A stretch of DNA of 7,677 bases from JAFGFG01 sp964442905 (GTDB lineage: Archaea > Aenigmatarchaeota > Aenigmatarchaeia > QMZP01 > JAFGSV01): contig CAYUBD010000044.1 of the NCBI GenBank assembly GCA_964442905.1, positions 1 to 7,677 on the forward strand. The letters are read 5' to 3'. This document shows positions 1 to 5,500 of this stretch, one piece after another. Each line of letters opens with the position of its first letter. Position 1 is the first letter of the stretch. The position numbers and the translations under genes are program-made. Under the pieces are notes generated by a model. It made no database searches. It had not been told where the DNA came from and was given only the letters and a program-made list of their open reading frames with translations.

Positions 1-126
1 TTTGTCGATGTAAAGGAAAGGAAGAGATACTACAATTCACTGGACGAGTCTGACATGGGAAACGAAAGAGTTTTTGTCAAGTTTGTTTTTGACAACATAG
101 TGAATCAGCTCAAGTCCAAGGTTTAG
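1..126 (+). CDS. C-terminal end of a Fic-like protein (partial, 5' end outside window)
   Basis: Frame 1 is open from the first base to a TAG stop at 124-126, giving 41 residues. The segment around RYYNSLDESDMGNERVFVKF resembles the tail that follows the Fic core in many Fic-family proteins, where an aromatic pair is followed by a Leu-Asp/Glu-rich helix, a GN or GD turn and a final hydrophobic helix. Fic proteins usually transfer AMP from ATP onto target proteins. The catalytic HxFx(D/E)GNGR motif would lie upstream of the window, so activity cannot be judged. The remaining residues predict a charged, mostly helical tail ending in QLKSKV with no membrane segment. The gene converges on the chaperone operon and has no visible functional link to it. 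The reading frame is well supported; the family call rests only on remembered resemblance of a short tail. Confidence 0.5.
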   Translation, partial: FVDVKERKRYYNSLDESDMGNERVFVKFVFDNIVNQLKSKV

Positions 127-145
127 ATTACTCTTACTCTGCTGC

Positions 146-154
146 TTTCTTTTT
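146..154 (+). terminator. T-rich tract downstream of the Fic-like gene
   Basis: The run TTTCTTTTT begins 20 bases after the stop of the partial upstream gene. Archaeal RNA polymerase often terminates at oligo-T tracts without a hairpin, and I see no strong stem here. It lies in the 125-base convergent gap 127-251, which contains no convincing gene or RNA. Confidence 0.35.
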
Positions 155-167
155 AAGCACCCGAGCC

Positions 168-185
168 AAAAATTAACCAAGAAAA
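168..185 (-). terminator. T-rich tracts downstream of dnaJ
   Basis: On the minus strand two short T tracts (complement of AAAAA at 168-172 and AAAA at 182-185) follow the dnaJ stop by about 70-80 bases. They are plausible oligo-U termination sites for the grpE-dnaK-dnaJ transcript. The plus and minus tracts together suggest two back-to-back terminators in the convergent gap. No stable hairpin is evident. Confidence 0.3.
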
Positions 186-251
186 CCAACTGCTATCACC
201 CTTAAGGTTTAGAGTCCTGGCGGGGCTATTGAATGCAAAATGCAAGTCGTG

Positions 252-1397
252 TCAGCGAGAGCCTATCTCTTTCAGTCTCTCGAAGAATCCCTTCCTGGTG
301 TCGGCTGTTTCGTGTTCCATTGTTTTCCTCAGATCCTGCATGACGTCTTTCTGGGTTTTTGACAGTTTCTCAGGCGTCTTAATCACGACCTTGACGAACT
401 GGTCGCCTTTTCCACGTCCGTGAAGCTTCGGCATGCCCTGTCCTTTCAGCCTGAAGACGGTATGGCTCTGCGTTCCGGGCGGTATCTTCATCTTTGCGTT
501 GTCCGTCATGGTCGGAACCTCGATTTCACCTCCGAGGACTGCTGTCGGTATGCTCACTACGGTCTTGCAGAAAATGTCGTTTTCATGCCTCTCGAAAATG
601 GGATGCTCAGTTACACTCATCACGACATAAAGGTCTCCGGGATGTCCTCCATTCTCTCCGGCTTCTCCCTGTCCTGAAAGCCTGAGATATTGTCCGTCAT
701 TGACACCTGCCGGAATCTTTACCTCGACCTTCCTCATCACTTTTTCCCTGCCGGCTCCATTACAGTTGCTGCATGGCTTGTCAATTAACCGGCCGCTGCC
801 TCTGCACCTGTCGCATGGTGCTATGCTCACAGACTGCATGAATGAAACCTTTCTCACAATCTGCACTTCACCGGAGCCGCCGCATTTCGGGCATTTCCTC
901 GGTGACGTTCCGGGCTTCGCGCCGGTACCGTCACAGACATGGCAATGCTCGAATCTTGGAACTTCTATGTTTTTTGTAATGCCTGTGAAAGCATCAGCAA
1001 GCGTGATATTAAGGTCATACTTTAAATCAGCACCCGGTTCAGGGCCATGTCTCCGCTGGCTTCCCCCGCCCATACCGCCGAATACATTGAAGATGTCACC
1101 GAAACCGAAATCCCTGAAAAGGTCATCAAAGCTCCCAAAGCCGCGTGCCTCATTCCTGTCGAATCCTGCACCCTCCAGTCCGGCCTCTCCGAACTGGTCA
1201 TAAGCACTGCGCTTTCCCGGATCCTTCAGGACATCAAAAGCCTCGTTTATCTCCTTGAACTTCTCCTCGGCCTGTGGATCATCTTGATTGACATCCGGAT
1301 GATATTTCCTTGCGAGATGCCTGAACGCCTTCTTGATTTCTTCCTCGGAAGAGTCCCTGCTTACACCAAGGATATCATAATAATCTTTCTTTGCCAT
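252..1397 (-). CDS. dnaJ: Chaperone protein DnaJ (Hsp40, type I)
   Basis: This cytosolic co-chaperone brings unfolded clients to DnaK and stimulates its ATPase. The 381-residue product has the complete type I layout and the usual family length. The J domain is about residues 4-68 with the HPD motif at 33-35, followed by a Gly/Phe-rich linker at about 70-112 (GFGSF, FGFGDIF, FGGMGGG). The zinc-binding region has four CxxCxGxG repeats with cysteine pairs at 152/155, 169/172, 195/198 and 209/212. Two beta-rich client-binding domains and a C-terminal dimerisation segment follow. No key residue is missing. It is the last gene of the operon, 47 bases after dnaK. The ATG start leaves only MAKKDYYDILG ahead of the J domain core, as is normal, though no strong ribosome binding site precedes it; translation may depend on readthrough from dnaK. 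Confidence 0.97.
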   Translation of the reverse strand: MAKKDYYDILGVSRDSSEEEIKKAFRHLARKYHPDVNQDDPQAEEKFKEINEAFDVLKDPGKRSAYDQFGEAGLEGAGFDRNEARGFGSFDDLFRDFGFGDIFNVFGGMGGGSQRRHGPEPGADLKYDLNITLADAFTGITKNIEVPRFEHCHVCDGTGAKPGTSPRKCPKCGGSGEVQIVRKVSFMQSVSIAPCDRCRGSGRLIDKPCSNCNGAGREKVMRKVEVKIPAGVNDGQYLRLSGQGEAGENGGHPGDLYVVMSVTEHPIFERHENDIFCKTVVSIPTAVLGGEIEVPTMTDNAKMKIPPGTQSHTVFRLKGQGMPKLHGRGKGDQFVKVVIKTPEKLSKTQKDVMQDLRKTMEHETADTRKGFFERLKEIGSR

Positions 1398-1444
1398 AAT
1401 AATCAGGTCAGTGCCTGTTTTTACAGTTGAATTCTGAAGAAACG

Positions 1445-3346
1445 TTACTTCTTTCCCTCTTTCTTTTCATCATTCACCTTGTATTCCGCATCCACAACCT
1501 TCTCATCGTCCTTCTTTTCTTCACCTTTCTTTTCAGGCTTGCCCTCTGACGCCTGTTTTGCAGATGCCTCCTCTGCGGCTTTCTGATATATTGAAGACCC
1601 CGCTTCCCCGACCACCTTCTGCAGGTTCTCAGTTCCCTTCTTTATCTTCTCAGTATCGTCGCCTGGAAGCGCTTCTTTCAGCGATTTCATGGCCGATTCT
1701 ATATTACCCTTCTGTTCCTTGGACAACTTGTCACCGAGTTCTGACAAAGTCTTTTCCGTTGTGTAGACAAGCGAATCAGCGTCATTCCTTATCTCTGCCT
1801 CTTCTCTCCTCTTCTTATCATCTTCATCGTGTTCCTTCCCCTCGTTGACCATCCTTTCTATTTCATCGTCGGACAGCTTACTGGAAGCAGTGATTGTTAT
1901 CTTCTGCTCTTTTCCCGTTCCCATGTCCTTTGCCGAAACATTGATGATGCCTGAGGCATCAATGTCAAACGCTACCTCGATTTGGGGTACGCCTCTCGGT
2001 GCAGGCGGTATGCCTTCCAGATTGAACATCCCCATGCTCGTGTTGTCCTTTGCCATGGACCTTTCACCCTGAAGAACGTGTACAGTCACCGCCGCCTGGT
2101 AATCGGCGGCAGTCGAGAACACTTTTTTCTTCTTCACAGGTATAGTAGTATTCCTTTCAATCAATGATGTCATTACACCCCCAAGCGTTTCTATGCCAAG
2201 AGTCAATGGCGTCACATCCAGCAGAACTATATCCTTGACATCACCTGCAAGTATGCCGCCCTGAATGGCTGCGCCCATTGCAACGCATTCCATCGGGTCA
2301 ACACCCCGCTCGGCCTTTCTGCCTGTGAACTCCTCAACCATTCTGATTACGACCGGCATCCTTGTAGGACCTCCGACAAGTATAACACGGTCTATCTGGT
2401 CCTTTTTGAGCTTCGCATCATTTATAGCCTGCTCCATTGGTGATCGGCACTTGTCAATTATGGGGTTCACCTGCTTCTCGAGCTGGGACCTTGAAATTTT
2501 CATTGCCATGTGCTTGGGTCCTTTATCGTCCGCTGTCACATATGGCAGGTTTATATCTGTTTCCTGAGTGGTCGAAAGCTCGATTTTCGCCTTTTCCGCT
2601 GCCTCCCTTACCCTCTGGACAGCCATGTCATCTCCGTTCAGGTCGATGCCTTCCTTCGCCTTGAAATCATCAACTATGTGTTTTATCAGGACATCGTCCA
2701 TGTCCCTTCCACCAAGTTGTGTGTTACCGCTTGTTGAAAGGACATTGAATGTGCCTTCTGCGAACTCCATTATCGTGACGTCAAGCGTACCGCCACCGAA
2801 ATCGAAAACCAGAATCTTGTGTTCCTGGTCCTTCTTGTTCATGCCATATGACATTGCAGCCGCCGTCGGCTCATTAACGAGCCTCACGACATCGAGCCCC
2901 GCAATCTTTCCGGCATCCTTCGTGGCAGTCCTCTGGTTGTCATTGAAATATGCCGGAACCGTAATCACAGCTTTTTTTACATCCTCACCGAGAAAATCCT
3001 CGGCATCATTCTTTATTTTCTGTAGAATGAACGCTGAAACCTGCTGCGGGGTGTAATCCTTCCCATGGACAGTGTACTTGAATTTGCTTCCCATCTTTCT
3101 CTTTGCGCCGCTTATTGTCCCCTCCGGGTTGGATACGCCCTGCCTTCTCGCCGGTTCTCCAACAAGCATCTGGTTATCCTTGGTAAATGCGACAACTGAC
3201 GGGAACATCTTTCCGGCCAGTGTGTTTCCCTCTGCAGACGGGATAATAGTGGGCTTGCCACCCATGAGCACAGCCGCCTGTGAATTGGAAGTACCCAGGT
3301 CTATGCCAATAATCTTTTCCTTTTTGGAATCTGTCTTTTCAGCCAT
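1445..3346 (-). CDS. dnaK: Molecular chaperone DnaK (Hsp70)
   Basis: The 633-residue product is a full Hsp70 that binds and releases unfolded polypeptides in an ATP-driven cycle. The nucleotide-binding domain shows phosphate-1 GIDLGTSNS (14-22), VPAYFND (130-136), phosphate-2 FDFGGGT (181-187) and the adenosine motif VGGPTR (324-329). The interdomain linker LLDVTPLTLGIE is at about 375-386. The beta-sandwich substrate domain follows (NTTIPVKKKKVFSTAADYQ, 399-417), then a helical lid and a Lys/Glu-rich tail. The tail contains VVDAEYKV (617-624), similar to bacterial tails, and ends GKK, not EEVD. Between GAKRKMG and YTPQQ the protein is short, lacking the roughly 25-residue insertion of proteobacterial DnaK, as known for archaeal and Gram-positive Hsp70s. 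It lies between grpE and dnaJ and starts with ATG after an AGAGG site. Confidence 0.98.
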   Translation of the reverse strand: MAEKTDSKKEKIIGIDLGTSNSQAAVLMGGKPTIIPSAEGNTLAGKMFPSVVAFTKDNQMLVGEPARRQGVSNPEGTISGAKRKMGSKFKYTVHGKDYTPQQVSAFILQKIKNDAEDFLGEDVKKAVITVPAYFNDNQRTATKDAGKIAGLDVVRLVNEPTAAAMSYGMNKKDQEHKILVFDFGGGTLDVTIMEFAEGTFNVLSTSGNTQLGGRDMDDVLIKHIVDDFKAKEGIDLNGDDMAVQRVREAAEKAKIELSTTQETDINLPYVTADDKGPKHMAMKISRSQLEKQVNPIIDKCRSPMEQAINDAKLKKDQIDRVILVGGPTRMPVVIRMVEEFTGRKAERGVDPMECVAMGAAIQGGILAGDVKDIVLLDVTPLTLGIETLGGVMTSLIERNTTIPVKKKKVFSTAADYQAAVTVHVLQGERSMAKDNTSMGMFNLEGIPPAPRGVPQIEVAFDIDASGIINVSAKDMGTGKEQKITITASSKLSDDEIERMVNEGKEHDEDDKKRREEAEIRNDADSLVYTTEKTLSELGDKLSKEQKGNIESAMKSLKEALPGDDTEKIKKGTENLQKVVGEAGSSIYQKAAEEASAKQASEGKPEKKGEEKKDDEKVVDAEYKVNDEKKEGKK

Positions 3347-3353
3347 GAAAACG

Positions 3354-3358
3354 CCTCT
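3354..3358 (-). promoter_or_regulatory. Ribosome binding site of dnaK
   Basis: On the minus strand AGAGG ends seven bases before the ATG at 3346, which supports that start. The 47-base grpE-dnaK gap is A/T-rich and includes AATATTATAT (complement of 3371-3380). That could serve as a secondary TATA element, but its predicted start site would fall downstream of this ribosome binding site, so I do not call a promoter there. Confidence 0.6.
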
Positions 3359-3393
3359 TTATTGTTTAGGATATAATATTAGACACCGTTTAT

Positions 3394-3876
3394 TTATCTT
3401 TTTGCTATTTTCACCTTTGAATGCCTTATAACCTTCGAGTTCAGCATGTATCCCGGCACGAGTTCAGCGATTATCGTGCCGTCTTCTTTCCCGGATTTTC
3501 CTGATAACACCGCTTCATGATAATAGTGATCGAACATTTTGCCCAATGCATCAATTCTCTTCAGTCCGAATCCCCCGAGAATGTGCATAAGGTTATCGTA
3601 TATCATGCTGATTCCTCTTCTTGCCTTATCATCTTTTATTTCGCCGATTGACCTCTTGAGATCGTCGACTGTCTGAAGAAGGCCCGTTATCAGTCTTTCA
3701 TTGGCATTCTTTTCGAATTCATCCTTGTCCCTGTCTGTATGCTTTCTGTAATTTTCGAATTCAGCTGCCATGTACTTAATCCTGTTTTCCAGTTCCTTTT
3801 CGCGTTCTGTGGGCCCGCTTCTAATCCGCTTTCCGTCCTGCACGGTCTTCACTTCACCAGATTTCTGCTTCACCAT
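3394..3876 (-). CDS. grpE: Nucleotide exchange factor GrpE
   Basis: GrpE opens the DnaK nucleotide pocket so that ADP leaves and the client can be released. The product is 160 residues from the ATG at 3876. A charged N-terminus leads into a long helix (about residues 24-75, including ELENRIKYMAAEFENYRKHT) that should form the dimeric coiled coil. The C-terminal wing domain carries the family signature: FDHYYHEAV (about 115-123), then EDGTIIAELVPGYML and a closing KVIRHSKVKIAK. Length is slightly short for the family (usually 170-200). The frame stays open to a GTG at 3885, three codons upstream. I prefer the ATG because GTGAT, which can pair with the 16S tail, sits four bases before it. The gene is first in the operon, 47 bases before dnaK. 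Confidence 0.95.
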   Translation of the reverse strand: MVKQKSGEVKTVQDGKRIRSGPTEREKELENRIKYMAAEFENYRKHTDRDKDEFEKNANERLITGLLQTVDDLKRSIGEIKDDKARRGISMIYDNLMHILGGFGLKRIDALGKMFDHYYHEAVLSGKSGKEDGTIIAELVPGYMLNSKVIRHSKVKIAKR

Positions 3877-3886
3877 GGCAATCACA

Positions 3887-3897
3887 ATATGACATAT
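3887..3897. repeat. 11-base palindrome at the predicted grpE start site (candidate operator)
   Basis: ATATG-A-CATAT has perfect arms around a single central base. It lies between the grpE TATA box and coding start and overlaps the predicted transcription start near 3885-3888. A looser inverted pair, ATATC-N9-GATAT (3894-3912), overlaps it and runs into the TATA box. A repressor bound here would block initiation, the usual logic of archaeal heat-shock repressors. The region is A/T-rich, so chance symmetry is possible. Confidence 0.4.
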
Positions 3898-3908
3898 CTG
3901 TTAGTTTG

Positions 3909-3917
3909 ATATATAAT
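3909..3917 (-). promoter_or_regulatory. TATA box of the grpE-dnaK-dnaJ operon
   Basis: The minus strand reads ATTATATAT here, close to the archaeal TTTATATA consensus. Its centre near 3913 predicts transcription start around 3885-3888, with purines available at 3888 (A) and 3885 (G). The leader to the ATG at 3876 would be only about 9-12 bases. If transcription begins exactly at 3885, a leaderless GTG start is possible. I see no clear purine-rich BRE. Confidence 0.6.
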
Positions 3918-3921
3918 AATT

Positions 3922-4041
3922 ATGGTCCTTCAATCACCAGACGGGATGCAGGAGAGCGACCACGAAAAACCTCATGAAGCGGAAATCATTCGTAAAAAGA
4001 TGAGTGAGAGTGCGAGACTCGTGGCGGGTTTTCTCATCTGA
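3922..4041 (+). CDS. Possible 39-residue small ORF, function unknown
   Basis: An ATG at 3922 opens a frame of 39 codons ending in TGA at 4039-4041. The product would be soluble and charged in its first half (HEKPHEAEIIRKKM) with a hydrophobic end (ARLVAGFLI). It fills almost the whole gap between grpE and the regulator gene, and its stop directly abuts the convergent regulator stop to form TGATCA. Against it: no ribosome binding site is visible, and the only nearby TATA-like sequence (3909-3917) is too close for this ATG. That sequence is near-symmetric, so rightward transcription starting near 3938 could instead feed the internal ATG at 3946. I recognise no family. It may be only an open stretch. 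Confidence 0.22.
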   Translation: MVLQSPDGMQESDHEKPHEAEIIRKKMSESARLVAGFLI

Positions 4042-4575
4042 TCAGGAAGCGTTTTTTGCTTTTTCTATGACAACCTTCTTTGTCATGCCATATGGATATC
4101 GCTTTATTACGGACTTCTTCTCCAGCTTTGTGAGTGTCCTGTGGATCTTAACCTTGGGTATTCCGGTGCGGTTTGAGAGTTCCTTCTGCGTTAGTTCTCC
4201 CCCGGCTTTCTTCAACTCGCCCATGACAATCTTCTCTTCTGGAAGGAGGAGAGCATTTTCCACTTCCGCTCTTAAGAGGCCGGTCTCCTTCTCCCCAATG
4301 AGATACCATATGGAAAGTCCAGCCACTATCAGAATTACACCACCCGCGAGATTCATAGGCGAAGTGCTCGGGAACTGTCTGGTCTGCAAAGCCCTGAAGT
4401 CCCTCATGAATTCAGTGTTGGGTGTAAAATTCCTGTCGTTATTCAGTGACATGTTAAAGGTTTCACTTGTCACGCTCCTGAACCAGAAATCATACATCTG
4501 GGTTGCGAAGTTCAGAAGGAAAAAACCTCCCATGATAAAGCATAGGAACATTACAACAAGATATTTCCTTTTCAT
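4042..4575 (-). CDS. Membrane-anchored winged-helix transcriptional regulator
   Basis: The 177-residue product has two hydrophobic segments (about 5-25 and 75-94) separated by a loop of about 50 residues, then a cytoplasmic-looking C-terminal domain. The basic MKRK start and charged GEKE after the second segment predict both ends inside and the loop outside. Residues about 112-170 form a MarR/IclR-like winged helix: helix, LTQKELSNRTGI, recognition helix KVKIHRTLTKLEKKSVI, then a basic wing RYPYGMTKK. It therefore looks like a one-component sensor that binds DNA while held in the membrane. I chose the ATG at 4575 over an in-frame GTG at 4605 because GGTGAT precedes it at good spacing, and because the predicted start site near 4590 lies downstream of that GTG. 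It is divergent from the exporter operon, which is its most likely target. The exact subfamily is not known to me. Confidence 0.85.
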   Translation of the reverse strand: MKRKYLVVMFLCFIMGGFFLLNFATQMYDFWFRSVTSETFNMSLNNDRNFTPNTEFMRDFRALQTRQFPSTSPMNLAGGVILIVAGLSIWYLIGEKETGLLRAEVENALLLPEEKIVMGELKKAGGELTQKELSNRTGIPKVKIHRTLTKLEKKSVIKRYPYGMTKKVVIEKAKNAS

Positions 4576-4578
4576 GCT

Positions 4579-4584
4579 ATCACC
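4579..4584 (-). promoter_or_regulatory. Ribosome binding site deciding the regulator start
   Basis: The minus strand reads GGTGAT followed by three bases and ATG (4575). GGTGAT is complementary to the conserved AUCACC at the end of archaeal 16S rRNA. This favours the ATG over the upstream GTG at 4605, which would otherwise add ten residues. Confidence 0.7.
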
Positions 4585-4588
4585 AATC

Positions 4589-4605
4589 GTTACAGGTAGT
4601 TTCAC
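4589..4605. repeat. Candidate operator box 1 (GTTACAG-N3-GTTTCAC)
   Basis: This 17-base box matches box 2 (4642-4658) at all 14 bases of its two heptamers; only the three-base spacer differs (GTA against CCC). The heptamers themselves are related (GTTWCAS) and lie ten bases apart, one helical turn. The box fills the space between the regulator TATA box (4611-4620) and its predicted start site near 4590, so a protein bound here should repress the regulator gene. Confidence 0.6.
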
Positions 4606-4610
4606 GAATG

Positions 4611-4620
4611 CTTAATATAC
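4611..4620 (-). promoter_or_regulatory. TATA box of the regulator gene
   Basis: The minus strand reads GTATATTAAG. Transcription would start near 4590-4591, where the minus strand has A residues, giving a leader of about 15 bases that just includes GGTGAT. The fit between TATA box, start site, ribosome binding site and ATG is good. Confidence 0.5.
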
Positions 4621-4641
4621 GATTTCAGACTTAAAAAAGTT

Positions 4642-4658
4642 GTTACAGCCCGTTTCAC
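4642..4658. repeat. Candidate operator box 2 (GTTACAG-N3-GTTTCAC)
   Basis: This is the second copy of the 17-base box, same orientation, 53 bases from box 1, which is close to five helical turns and puts both on the same DNA face. It ends six bases upstream of the exporter TATA box at 4665, about positions -52 to -36 from the predicted start. Archaeal activators often bind there to help TBP/TFB recruitment, although repression by blocking the BRE is also possible. Confidence 0.6.
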
Positions 4659-4664
4659 TACAAA

Positions 4665-4672
4665 GGTATAAC
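4665..4672 (+). promoter_or_regulatory. TATA box of the ABC exporter operon, probably leaderless
   Basis: GGTATAAC is centred about 26 bases before the ATG at 4695, which predicts a start at or next to the first codon. No ribosome binding site is present in the preceding CCCATTGCTTATTC, which agrees with a leaderless transcript. The box sits in a short imperfect palindrome, AGGT-ATA-ACCT. An alternative A/T-rich element TTAAAAAA lies at 4631-4638. Confidence 0.5.
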
Positions 4673-4694
4673 CTGTTTCTCCCATTGCTTATTC

Positions 4695-5399
4695 ATGACA
4701 AAACCGATAATAACACTGAAGAACGTCTGGAAGGTTTACCAGATGGGAGAAGTCGAGGTTTCCGCATTAAAGGGTATTGACCTCAAAGTCAAGAAAGGTG
4801 AATTCCTTGCCATCGCAGGTGCAAGCGGCAGCGGAAAGAGTACAATGATGAATCTCGTGGGGTGTCTCGATGTCCCGACGAAAGGTATGATTTTTCTGAA
4901 TGAAGATAATATAGCCGATATGGAAGAGTCACATCTGGCGCACATGAGAGGACAGAAGATCGGTTTCATTTTTCAGCAGTTCAATCTCATTCCCACACTC
5001 AACGCCCTTGAGAATGTAATGCTCCCGTTAGGATTTCAGGACGAGGAAGATTCAAAGGCGAAAGAAAGGGCAGTAAAGCTCCTTAAGATGGTCGGTCTTG
5101 AAGACAGAATGAAACATCTCCCATCTCAGCTTTCAGGCGGCCAGATGCAGAGGGTCGCAATCGCCAGGTCGCTTTCTGTGAATCCTGAAATAATACTTGC
5201 CGATGAACCCACCGGAAACCTTGACAGCAAGACAGGCGGATTCATATTGGAGTTCCTAAAGAAAATGCATGATGATGACGGCAAAACCATAATAATGGTG
5301 ACCCACGACCATAATCTGGCTAAGTTTGCTGACAGGGTAATCTATCTGAAAGACGGTGAGATTGAAAGGACAGAAAGAAACATGGTGAGAGCGAAATGA
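4695..5399 (+). CDS. ABC transporter ATP-binding protein, MacB/LolD type
   Basis: The 234-residue cytoplasmic ATPase belongs to the family that drives MacB, LolCDE and FtsEX-like mechanotransmission transporters. It has the usual family length and all motifs: Walker A GASGSGKST (42-50), Q-loop FQQFNLIP (93-100), signature LSGGQ (146-150), Walker B IILADEP (166-172), D-loop GNLD (174-177) and switch histidine VTHD (202-205, H204). It should dimerise under the permease encoded at 6838. The start has no ribosome binding site but a TATA box at leaderless distance. The gene ends in an ATGA overlap with the start of a possible micro-ORF. The family assignment is firm; the substrate (peptide, lipid, toxic compound or none) cannot be read from the ATPase. 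Confidence 0.95.
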   Translation: MTKPIITLKNVWKVYQMGEVEVSALKGIDLKVKKGEFLAIAGASGSGKSTMMNLVGCLDVPTKGMIFLNEDNIADMEESHLAHMRGQKIGFIFQQFNLIPTLNALENVMLPLGFQDEEDSKAKERAVKLLKMVGLEDRMKHLPSQLSGGQMQRVAIARSLSVNPEIILADEPTGNLDSKTGGFILEFLKKMHDDDGKTIIMVTHDHNLAKFADRVIYLKDGEIERTERNMVRAK

Positions 5400-5500
5400 A
5401 CAATAGTATGTTATGCGGATACTACTGCAGAACCATTAATCATGAACACGACTTCTGCAGCCGGTTCAATTTAACATGGAGGTTTCAAAATGAAATATGA
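5396..5500 (+). CDS. Possible 34-residue Cys/His-rich micro-ORF between transporter genes
   Basis: An ATG at 5396 overlaps the ATPase stop as ATGA, the classic arrangement for coupled translation, and the frame stays open to TGA at 5498-5500, just inside the next gene. The product has three cysteines (7, 11, 21) and an H-E-H pair (16, 18) in the stretch CGYYCRTINHEHDFC, which could bind a metal ion. It covers the whole 90-base gap between two genes that are otherwise tightly packed. Against it: no own ribosome binding site beyond coupling, unusual composition, and a length that can occur by chance. I recognise no family. Confidence 0.27.
   Translation: MNNSMLCGYYCRTINHEHDFCSRFNLTWRFQNEI
5478..5483 (+). 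promoter_or_regulatory. Strong ribosome binding site of the Ig-like surface protein gene
   Basis: GGAGGT is a near-perfect match to the complement of the 16S tail and ends six bases before the ATG at 5490. It fixes that start and suggests the protein is made in higher amount than its operon partners, whose starts have weak or no sites. Confidence 0.75.

Noticed and set aside
127..251. RNA gene or riboswitch in the convergent gap
   Set aside because: I found no cloverleaf, no box C/D pattern and no extended stem; T-rich tracts fitting termination are the only signal.
700..1203. Long plus-strand open frame (167 codons) opposite dnaJ
   Set aside because: It lies entirely antisense to a gene with complete DnaJ hallmarks, has no recognisable domain, and its Pro/Ser-rich composition is what the complement of a Gly/Asp-rich gene gives.
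1404..1425. CAGG-N6-CCTG followed by T-run between dnaJ and dnaK, looking like a hairpin terminator
   Set aside because: The stem is only four base pairs and the T-run is on the plus strand, opposite to the operon direction.
2568..3056. Plus-strand open frame (162 codons) opposite dnaK
   Set aside because: It is an antisense shadow of the conserved DnaK nucleotide-binding domain with Ser/Pro-rich composition and no motif or start signal.
4453..4466. Third copy of the operator heptamers (GTTAAAG directly followed by GTTTCAC)
   Set aside because: It is inside the regulator coding region, one heptamer has a mismatch and the three-base spacer is missing, so it is probably chance.
4004..4615. 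Plus-strand open frame of 203 codons covering the regulator gene
   Set aside because: It is longer than the regulator, but the minus strand shows two membrane helices, a winged helix, a matching TATA box and GGTGAT site, while this frame has none and would run through the divergent promoter.
4675..4681. GTTTCTC after the exporter TATA box as a further half-site
   Set aside because: It is a single imperfect heptamer without a partner ten bases away and not in phase with box 2.
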